Of a stretch of 26,803 bases of DNA, positions 20,837 through 26,803 are shown piece after piece (within the stretch, counting starts at the first letter, position 1; every line of letters starts with the position of its first letter). The notes under the pieces were generated by a model. That model was not told the DNA's origin, did no database searches, and was given only the letters and a program-made list of their open reading frames with translations. The translations under genes and the position numbers were made by a program. Source of the stretch: SHLQ01 sp964562985 (GTDB lineage Bacteria; Actinomycetota; Acidimicrobiia; Acidimicrobiales; SHLQ01). The stretch is from the NCBI GenBank assembly GCA_964562985.1, contig CAZLWE010000046.1, positions 1 to 26,803 on the forward strand, read 5' to 3'.

Positions 20837-23800
20837 ATGTCCGTGATTTCGCCACCCAACGAAATGTCCAGTGAAGCGGACGTCGATGACGTCGGGCAGG
20901 ACATGGAGCTGGTTGATGAACCCGGTGGCGACGATTTGTTGCCGCCCCCGAAGCCGCCGGTAGAGGCCGATGGTTCGCCGGACAATTTCGAGAAGATCGT
21001 CACCGCATCGGTGGTAGGGCTCTGTTGCGCGTTCGTCTTTTGGCAGCTTCAACCCAGCCTGATCTTCTCCGATACGACCCCAACCGGGGGCGATATGGGT
21101 GCCCACGTGTGGGGTCCCGCGTTTCTTCGCGATGAGTTGCTCCCTCGGTTCCGACTGAGTGGATGGACCCCTGATTGGTACGGCGGATTCCCCGCGTTCC
21201 ACTTCTACATGGTCATACCGGCGCTCGCGATTGTGGCACTCGATGTCGGGCTGCAACCAGTAGCTGCCGCGATCGTCCTCGTCGGCTTCTTCGGCGGAGC
21301 CGTCATTCTTCGCGAGAAGGGCCGAACCTCGCTGGCCCGCTACGCCGCCATTGGCGGCTTCGTGTTGGCACCGCTGGTGATCAGCATGCCCTACAACATT
21401 GCGTTCAAGTTGATCGCCGTCAGCGGCGTCGTGCTTTTTCCCCTTGGGGCGTGGGCACTCGGACACCTTTCCGGGCTCCGCTTCCCTGGTCCAGCGGTTC
21501 TATCGCTGTCCAGCCTCGCGTTCGCCTTCGACCGTTCATTCAATATCTTGGGTGGCAACATCGCGTCGACGTTGGCCGGCGAGTTCGCAAACTCGATCTC
21601 GCTCACCTTGTCGCTCATCGCTTTGGGCTTCGTGATGCGGGGAACCCGCACCGGGCAGTATCGAGCGTGGGCCGGGGTGTTCATCGCCCTCACCGGACTA
21701 AGCCACCTGCTCCCGGCGTTCTTCTTGCTCGCAGCGGTCTTTGTCGTGATGATTTTTCGATTGGTTCAAGGCCACTTTCGTTCGGTGCCGTGGATCATCG
21801 TCGCCGGCGGACTTTCGGCGCTCCTGTCGGCGTTTTGGGTCCTACCCTTTTTCTTGCGAACGAGCTTCCTCAACGATATGGGCTGGGAACGTATTGAGAT
21901 CATCCACTCGCCGCTCGTCACGAGGTCGATCCTCAATCCGGCCGACACGCTGAGCGATTTCCCACCGCTTCCAGTGTTGCTCACGCTGGCAGCCGTCGGG
22001 CTTGTGCTCTCGATCGTCCGCCGTATCGAACTTGGCGGGGTCTTGTTATTCGTCGCAGCGATCATGGCGTTCGCCTTTGTCTATTTCCCTGACGGCCGCC
22101 TGTGGAACGCTCGCATCCTGCCCTTCTACTACCTCTCGGTGACGCTGCTCGCCGGGATCGGTGTTGGACAGCTCATTCGAGAACTGGTCAAGACCGCACC
22201 CATCATGCGCGCAGCGATCGCGGTCTCTTCGGTGATCGTGCTGCTTCCGAGCAGTATTCGCAGCTCCGTCGTGTGGCCGGAACCAACCGATGCAGTGACC
22301 TACCTCTCCCAAGCTGGTGGATACGCATTGCGGGTGCTGGCGATCACGATGTTGGTCGCATCGATCGGTACGTCGGTTTCGAGCGGCCTGAGCCGAATTG
22401 TGCCCGCTCCGCTTGTAGCTGTATCTCTGGCGGGAATCGCTGTCCTTTTGATCACCCCAGCTCGGGACATCTTCTCCGGCACGTTGGAGGGTGGCACTCT
22501 GCTGTGGTGGGGACTCGCGTTCCTCTTCGCCGTTATCGCTATCGGTGCAACCGTTGCATGGCCGTTCTCGCGCAGCACTCCCTCGGAGGAGCGCCAGACC
22601 GAGAGCGCCGAGGACACCGGCGATGCCGCCGATGCCGTGGCGACCGGAATGAGTGCATGGTTCGGTCAGCGGAACGCAACGGCAACGCATGCGGGTGCAG
22701 CCATCGTCGCTACGGCGAGCGTCTTCGTGGTGCTTGGACTGTCGTTGCAGTCGATTGGCGGGATTAACCAAGAAGAAGGCGAGTTCGCCTGGGGCGCCTT
22801 CGGGCAGGAGATCGTTGCGTCTCAAGACCAGAGCTTCATCAACGGTTGGGCTGCCTGGAACTTCTCCGGTCTGCAGGGCAAAGCACCTACCCCTGACGCT
22901 CAAGGCAACGTGGGCCAAGGCGGTTGGGACGAATACAACTTCGTGCAACGGACCATGCAAGGCGTAGGCGAACAAAACGGCTGCGGGCGTGCCATGTGGG
23001 AGTTCGCACCCGAGCTGAACCGTTATGGCACCACCATGGCCATGATGTTGTTGCCGCTGTGGACCGACGGCTGCATTAGCTCCCAAGAGGGGCTCTTCTT
23101 CGAGGCGACCCCGAGCGTTCCCTATCACTTCTTGCTCCAGAGCGACCTGTCTGCGCCTGCCACCCAGATTGGAACCGGCGGTTCGTTTGGTGGCCCTTCT
23201 CGTGCAATGCGCAACTTGCCATATCAAGACTTCGACATCGATCGCGGTGTGGAGCGACTCCAAGAACTCGGTGTTCGCTACTACATGGCCTTCTCGCCTG
23301 AGGCCGTAAACGCTGCTCGACTTCACCCTGAACTCCGAGAGGTTGCAAACGCACAACCATGGGTCGTGTTCGAGACACCATCTTCTGCGTTGGTCGAGCC
23401 GTTGAATGTGTCGCCGGTAGTAATCGACGGCGTGCGAGATCATCAAGACGAATGGCTCGACGTTGGTGTCGAATGGTTCACGGCGGATTCTGCCGTTCGC
23501 CCAGCGTCATCGGGGCCCGCAGATTGGCCTCGAGTCGACCGGGAGATCGTCGAGCGCTATGAAGCTCCGGATACTCGCCTCGCAGGGTCCATTGGCGAGG
23601 GTGACGCAACCCTCGCAAGCCTTCTCCCCGAGGTCGATATCGCGGAGCAAGTCACCGTTTCGGGCGTTGAGACCGACACCGATGTGATCCGCTTCTCGGT
23701 CGATCAAATCGGAACCCCGGTACTCGTGCGTTCATCCTTCTTCCCAAATTGGAAGGCGGAGGGAGCCGAGGGGCCATTCCGAGTAGCGCCGAACTTCATG

Positions 23801-23962
23801 GTCGTCGTGCCAACGGACACCGATGTGGAGCTGCGCTTTGCTCGCAACGCAACCGACTGGACGGCCATCGCCCTTACGCTCGCTGGAGCCATTCTGCTCG
23901 TCGCTATCGGACGCAACCGGCTGCCCTCGTTCCTCGACGGTGAGCGCACCCAGGTCGCATGA
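20837..23962 (+). CDS. Large polytopic GT-C/YfhO-like membrane protein (PTPS-related membrane domain)
   Basis: A 1041-residue membrane protein. Residues 1-52 are an acidic cytoplasmic segment, and helices start at about 53. The first loop has TPTGGDMGAHVWGPAFLRDE followed by SGWTPDWYGGFPAFHFYM (GGDMGAH at 84-90). This is the pattern of the 6-pyruvoyl-tetrahydropterin-synthase-related membrane domain and YfhO-like GT-C proteins, where an acidic residue in the first loop is catalytic. About ten to twelve helices follow, then a large extracytoplasmic C-terminal region from about 640 and a last helix (TAIALTLAGAILLVAIG). SSFFPNWKAEGAEGPFRV resembles the C-terminal module of YfhO. It would transfer a sugar from a polyprenyl-phosphate donor outside the membrane. 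Its stop overlaps the GtrA-GT2 gene (ATGA), which could make that donor. Acceptor unknown. Confidence 0.82.
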   Translation: MSVISPPNEMSSEADVDDVGQDMELVDEPGGDDLLPPPKPPVEADGSPDNFEKIVTASVVGLCCAFVFWQLQPSLIFSDTTPTGGDMGAHVWGPAFLRDELLPRFRLSGWTPDWYGGFPAFHFYMVIPALAIVALDVGLQPVAAAIVLVGFFGGAVILREKGRTSLARYAAIGGFVLAPLVISMPYNIAFKLIAVSGVVLFPLGAWALGHLSGLRFPGPAVLSLSSLAFAFDRSFNILGGNIASTLAGEFANSISLTLSLIALGFVMRGTRTGQYRAWAGVFIALTGLSHLLPAFFLLAAVFVVMIFRLVQGHFRSVPWIIVAGGLSALLSAFWVLPFFLRTSFLNDMGWERIEIIHSPLVTRSILNPADTLSDFPPLPVLLTLAAVGLVLSIVRRIELGGVLLFVAAIMAFAFVYFPDGRLWNARILPFYYLSVTLLAGIGVGQLIRELVKTAPIMRAAIAVSSVIVLLPSSIRSSVVWPEPTDAVTYLSQAGGYALRVLAITMLVASIGTSVSSGLSRIVPAPLVAVSLAGIAVLLITPARDIFSGTLEGGTLLWWGLAFLFAVIAIGATVAWPFSRSTPSEERQTESAEDTGDAADAVATGMSAWFGQRNATATHAGAAIVATASVFVVLGLSLQSIGGINQEEGEFAWGAFGQEIVASQDQSFINGWAAWNFSGLQGKAPTPDAQGNVGQGGWDEYNFVQRTMQGVGEQNGCGRAMWEFAPELNRYGTTMAMMLLPLWTDGCISSQEGLFFEATPSVPYHFLLQSDLSAPATQIGTGGSFGGPSRAMRNLPYQDFDIDRGVERLQELGVRYYMAFSPEAVNAARLHPELREVANAQPWVVFETPSSALVEPLNVSPVVIDGVRDHQDEWLDVGVEWFTADSAVRPASSGPADWPRVDREIVERYEAPDTRLAGSIGEGDATLASLLPEVDIAEQVTVSGVETDTDVIRFSVDQIGTPVLVRSSFFPNWKAEGAEGPFRVAPNFMVVVPTDTDVELRFARNATDWTAIALTLAGAILLVAIGRNRLPSFLDGERTQVA

Positions 23963-25164
23963 CGCGCCGGCTCCGCTACTTCGTCGTAGTCGCGGTACTC
24001 GCCACCCTCGTCGACCTGTTTGCCTACCTGGGATTCTCCGGATTGGGTTTCCGATGGTGGGCAGCTGACGTCGCCGCGCTGTCGCTTGCCGCCGTCTTCG
24101 GGGTCAGCTCACATCGTCGTTTCACGCTTCGCAACGACCCAAACCTGCGCTGGATTCATCGCCCGATTGCCTTCATCTCCTCCATCGCTGTCGCTGGTGC
24201 AGTCGATCTGCTCGTCTTGTGGAGTGCGGATAGTCGGGGAGCGCTAGCGAAGATCATCGCCATCGCAGCCGCTGCGTTGGTGCGCGCCTTCTCGAACCGC
24301 CTCTTCCTATTCCAAGTTATTCGCGACGAGCAACAGCTCGGTGCGTCACGCCCTGCCCCCCAAGATCCGCTTCGACTCTCGGTGATCGTGCCGGCGTACA
24401 AAGAAGCCGAGCGAATCAGTGAAACGATCCGGACCCTCCATGACCATCTGAGTCGGCTGGTCGAACCCGAGGACTTCGAGATCGTCGTTGTCGATGACGG
24501 CTCCGGTGATGGAACCGCAACGGTCGCCACCGCGACCGGACTCGCTCGGGGTGAAGCGATGCCGGAGAACCTCGGCAAAGGCGGTGCGGTCCGACACGGC
24601 ATGTTGGTCGCCCAGGGCCGAAGTCGAGTGTTTCTCGACGCCGACCTGGCCTATGGCCCAGATGAGATCATCCGCATTATGAGCGAACTCGAGCAGGGAT
24701 GGGACGTGGTGGTCGGATCCCGGCGGGATTCCCGCCTGGTTACTCACACGAGCGCGGGCCTCGTACGCGATGTTGGCGGCAGACTCGTCAACCTGGCAAC
24801 GCACGTGCTCCTGTTGGGTCGATACCGAGATACCCAGGCCGGCTGTAAGGGCTTCCGTGGAGACGTGGCCGACTTGATCTTTGCCAAGACCCAGCTCAAT
24901 GGGTTCTCGTTCGACATCGAGATCTTTCACTTGGTTGAGCGTTGGCGGCTGACGCTCAAAGAAATTCCGATGACGGTGGCCGAGACGGACTCATCGACGG
25001 TGAATCTGATTAAGGACACGATGCAGCTACTCGCGGACATTGGACGAATTCGCCGCTGGTCTGCTCGCGGCGTATACACCGACCCCGATGCACTACTTCG
25101 CCTCCCGGCTCCAGTAGAAGTAGAGGCGCCCACACGTAAAGGCGCGAGCGAAAAGGCCGATTGA
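23959..25164 (+). CDS. GtrA-like flippase fused to a DPM1-type GT2 polyprenyl-phosphate sugar synthase
   Basis: A 401-residue two-domain protein. Residues about 5-120 form a four-helix GtrA-like domain (RYFVVVAVLATLVDLFAYL; AKIIAIAAAALVRAFSNRLFLF), proposed to move polyprenyl-phosphate sugars across the membrane. Residues about 138-360 form a GT2 domain of the DPM1/polyprenyl-phosphate-mannose or -glucose synthase type. It has LSVIVPAYKEAERI, DDGSGDGT (179-186), NLGKGGAVRHGM (204-215), the metal-binding DADL (227-230) and DTQAGCKGFRG. The tail is charged. In many natural fusions the GT2 part comes first; here GtrA is N-terminal. Coupling to the upstream GT-C-like gene and the mutase downstream suggests one pathway: sugar-1-phosphate, nucleotide sugar, lipid-linked sugar, extracytoplasmic transfer. 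The actual sugar is inferred, not shown. Confidence 0.9.
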   Translation: MTRRLRYFVVVAVLATLVDLFAYLGFSGLGFRWWAADVAALSLAAVFGVSSHRRFTLRNDPNLRWIHRPIAFISSIAVAGAVDLLVLWSADSRGALAKIIAIAAAALVRAFSNRLFLFQVIRDEQQLGASRPAPQDPLRLSVIVPAYKEAERISETIRTLHDHLSRLVEPEDFEIVVVDDGSGDGTATVATATGLARGEAMPENLGKGGAVRHGMLVAQGRSRVFLDADLAYGPDEIIRIMSELEQGWDVVVGSRRDSRLVTHTSAGLVRDVGGRLVNLATHVLLLGRYRDTQAGCKGFRGDVADLIFAKTQLNGFSFDIEIFHLVERWRLTLKEIPMTVAETDSSTVNLIKDTMQLLADIGRIRRWSARGVYTDPDALLRLPAPVEVEAPTRKGASEKAD

Positions 25165-25169
25165 CGAAC

Positions 25170-26507
25170 ATGAGCATCGATGCGATCTTCAAGGCCTACG
25201 ACGTGCGGGGCTTGGCCCATGATGAACTCGACGCAGGATTGAGTCGGCAGATCGGCGCAGCCTTTGCCCGCTTCGTTGCTGATTCGGAGGGCGCTGAGGC
25301 GATTGTGCTGGGGCTGGACATGCGTCCGACAGGCCCCGAGTTTTCCGAAGCGTTCGCCGAGGGAGCGATGAGCCAGGGCATTGACGTCGTGAACATCGGT
25401 CTGGCTTCAACCGACATGATGTATTTCGCGTCCGGATCGATGGACCTACCGGGCGCGGTCTTCACGGCATCACACAACCCCGCCGAGTACAACGGCATCA
25501 AGATGTGTCGCCGCGGGGCGAGCCCGCTCGCCGGTGACACCGGATTAGATGTGATCAAGGAGATGTCGCGCTCGCTGCTCGACCCGGTCGAAACTCCGGG
25601 AACGACGCGCACGGTCGATCTCCTGGACGATTTTGCAAATCATGTGCTCTCATTTATCGATGTGGCGGCTCTTCGCCCGTTGAAAGTGGTCGCCGACACG
25701 GCTAATGGCATGGGCGGACTCGTCGTTCCCGCAGTATTCGACAAGCTGCCCTTCGACCTCGAGATCATGTACCCCGAGCTCGACGGTACCTTCCCGAACC
25801 ACCCGGCGGATCCGCTGAACGAGGAGAACCTGGTCGACTTACAGGCTCGGGTGCTCGAGGTCGGCGCCGATATTGGCTTGGCTTTCGATGGTGATGCCGA
25901 CCGGGTATTCCTTGTCGACGCCAACGCCGAGGGTGTGTCTGGTTCATTGACGACGGCGCTTGTCGCTGAGCAGGTGCTCGCCAAAGAACCCGGTGCGACG
26001 ATCCTCTACAACCTGATCTGTTCAAAGGTGGTCCCAGAGATCATCGAGGAGAGCGGTGGTTCGTCGGTACGTACCCGCGTCGGTCATAGCTTTATCAAGG
26101 CGGTCATGGCAGAGACCGGTGCCGCCTTCGGCGGCGAACACTCGGGCCACTATTACTTCCGAGACAATTGGCGAGCTGACTCGGGCCTCATCGCCGCTGT
26201 CGTGATCCTGGCGGCCATGTGCGCTGAGGGCAAGCCGTTGCATGAGATCGTCAAGCCGCTCCGCCGGTACTCGGCGTCGGGTGAGATCAACACCAAGGTG
26301 GACGATACCTCGGTGGTCATCGACAGGGTTGCGGGCGCCTACAGCGCCTTCACGCAGGATCGTCTCGACGGTCTCACTGTCGACTGTGGTGACTGGTGGT
26401 TCAACCTGCGCCCGTCGAACACCGAGCCACTGCTTCGCCTCAACCTTGAGGCCGCCGACGATGTCGCGGTCGCTCAGCGTGTCGAGGAAGTGCGAAGCCA
26501 CTTCTAA
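25170..26507 (+). CDS. manB: Phosphomannomutase/phosphoglucomutase
   Basis: Interconverts hexose 6-phosphate and hexose 1-phosphate through an enzyme phosphoserine. The 445-residue protein has all four alpha-D-phosphohexomutase motifs. They are the phosphoserine loop TASHNP (99-104), magnesium-binding DGDADR (240-245), sugar-specificity loop GEHSGH (322-327) and phosphate-binding RPSNTEP (414-420). GEHSGH fits dual PMM/PGM enzymes better than phosphoglucosamine mutase. The ATG at 25170 lies 5 nt after the preceding stop and gives the typical MSIDAIFKAYDVRG start. A TTG at 25161, overlapping that stop, is an alternative. It would supply mannose-1-phosphate for GDP-mannose, used by the GDP-sugar SDR and mannosyltransferases of the window. 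The stop codon's last base begins an inverted repeat. Confidence 0.95.
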   Translation: MSIDAIFKAYDVRGLAHDELDAGLSRQIGAAFARFVADSEGAEAIVLGLDMRPTGPEFSEAFAEGAMSQGIDVVNIGLASTDMMYFASGSMDLPGAVFTASHNPAEYNGIKMCRRGASPLAGDTGLDVIKEMSRSLLDPVETPGTTRTVDLLDDFANHVLSFIDVAALRPLKVVADTANGMGGLVVPAVFDKLPFDLEIMYPELDGTFPNHPADPLNEENLVDLQARVLEVGADIGLAFDGDADRVFLVDANAEGVSGSLTTALVAEQVLAKEPGATILYNLICSKVVPEIIEESGGSSVRTRVGHSFIKAVMAETGAAFGGEHSGHYYFRDNWRADSGLIAAVVILAAMCAEGKPLHEIVKPLRRYSASGEINTKVDDTSVVIDRVAGAYSAFTQDRLDGLTVDCGDWWFNLRPSNTEPLLRLNLEAADDVAVAQRVEEVRSHF

Positions 26508-26554
26508 TTTGCAAAGCGGCAGCGACTCCGTCGCGATTTTGCCGCTTCGCAAAT
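26507..26554. repeat. 48-nt inverted repeat (copy 1), REP-like or terminator-like hairpin
   Basis: Outer arms ATTTGCAAAGCGGCA and TGCCGCTTCGCAAAT are reverse complements with one mismatch in 15. Inside lies GCGAC-TCC-GTCGC, a second 5-bp hairpin, followed by GATTT. As RNA it would form a strong stem right after manB. There is no T-run after it, so intrinsic termination is uncertain. Confidence 0.8.
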
Positions 26555-26613
26555 CAGACTGTTTCGCCGCAATCGCACATTCGCCTTCGGCTCGGTGTGC
26601 TCTGCGGATCTAC

Positions 26614-26661
26614 ATTTGCAAAGCGGCAGCGACTCCGTCGCGATTTTGCCGCTTCGCAAAT
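26614..26661. repeat. 48-nt inverted repeat (copy 2)
   Basis: Identical to the copy at 26507-26554, with the same single mismatch in the outer arms. The repeated identity suggests a mobile or amplified element and not a one-off terminator. Confidence 0.8.
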
Positions 26662-26684
26662 CAGACTGTTTCGCCGCAATCGCA

Positions 26685-26803
26685 GCTTCGTCGCTGCGCT
26701 CCTCTGGCTGCTCTGCGGATTTTGGGGCGCGAGTTCGGCGCAGCCGATACTCGGTTAGCGAACGTTGTGAGCGGCGCTCCGCTGTCATTTTCGGCGCTCG
26801 CAA
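26685..26803. other. Non-coding tail with small hairpins
   Basis: No credible gene. It holds GCAGC-TTCGTC-GCTGC at about 26682-26697 and AGCGG-CGCT-CCGCT at 26770-26783, both short hairpins. It continues the repeat-rich character of the preceding 180 nt and runs off the window edge. Confidence 0.5.

Larger units (their letters stand above)
26507..26684 (+). repeat. Two perfect 71-bp direct repeats (26507-26577 and 26614-26684)
   Basis: The two copies are identical over 71 nt and lie 107 nt apart start to start. Each begins with a 48-nt inverted repeat and continues with CAGACTGTTTCGCCGCAATC. Further on, TGCTCTGCGGAT recurs at 26598-26609 and 26709-26720, so the similarity goes beyond the perfect block with a divergent segment between. 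Frames through the region on the minus strand are repetitive and Arg-rich, and look non-coding. Copy one starts on the last base of the manB stop codon. Confidence 0.92.

Noticed and set aside
22046..23446. Minus-strand 466-residue frame opposite the GT-C-like gene
   Set aside because: His/Arg-rich low-complexity translation with no domain. The plus strand has a coherent membrane protein with coupled neighbours.
26504..26803. Minus-strand frame of 99 residues, Arg/Lys-rich, across the repeats
   Set aside because: It is made of translated repeat units (KSDLRSGKIATES-like blocks recur), has no domain signature or start signal, and overlaps the manB stop. Non-coding repeat DNA explains it better.

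Overview
The window reads as chromosomal DNA of a high-GC actinobacterium. Supporting genes are a LytR-CpsA-Psr (LCP) protein, the coenzyme F420 genes cofD and cofE, a DUF3499 protein, a DUF5719 protein next to a giant glycosyltransferase, FtsH and a phosphomannomutase. The same set (LCP, fbiA/fbiB, DUF3499, manB) lies together around Rv3256c-Rv3267 of Mycobacterium tuberculosis (recalled from memory). WhiB2 and the metallopeptidase of that locus are not in this window. A deep actinobacterial lineage such as Acidimicrobiia is my best guess, but sequence reading alone does not prove it. No phage, transposon, CRISPR array, rRNA or tRNA was seen.

Layout. (1) Bases 1-7967, plus strand: the end of an LCP cell-wall ligase, UDP-glucose dehydrogenase, UDP-glucuronate decarboxylase, a Stealth-like protein and three GT4-type glycosyltransferases. 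This is a surface-polysaccharide module that can make UDP-glucuronate and UDP-xylose. (2) 8049-8918, plus: an anchored extracytoplasmic protein of unknown function with a striking His-rich motif. (3) 8919-11989, minus: a compact operon of a GDP-deoxysugar-type SDR, cofD, cofE and a HxGH nucleotidyltransferase. (4) 12053-16629, plus: a 1022-residue GT2/membrane protein overlapping a DUF5719 gene. (5) 16626-19093, minus: ftsH followed by a membrane-anchored thioredoxin-like gene. (6) 19394-26507, plus: DUF3499, a CPBP membrane protease, a small zinc-ribbon protein, a GT-C-like membrane protein, a GtrA-GT2 fusion and a phosphomannomutase/phosphoglucomutase. (7) 26507-26803: a non-coding region with two perfect 71-bp direct repeats, each containing a 48-nt inverted repeat.

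How the genes fit together. Most of the window concerns envelope glycans. The mutase would supply mannose-1-phosphate (or glucose-1-phosphate). The GtrA-GT2 fusion looks like a polyprenyl-phosphate sugar synthase and flippase, and the adjacent GT-C-like protein could use that lipid-linked sugar outside the membrane. The first block makes nucleotide sugars and assembles a polymer that the LCP enzyme could attach to the wall. Genes within blocks are tightly packed with 1-14 nt overlaps.

The least expected signals are regulatory or concern unassigned genes. Six transcription-unit starts carry a TANNNT -10-like hexamer only 6-9 nt before the start codon, which suggests leaderless mRNAs. A perfect 21-nt palindrome lies over the expected -35 region of the DUF3499 gene. 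A HxGH nucleotidyltransferase of unknown substrate closes the cofD-cofE operon. I did not find a clearly new multi-gene system; these are the best leads.
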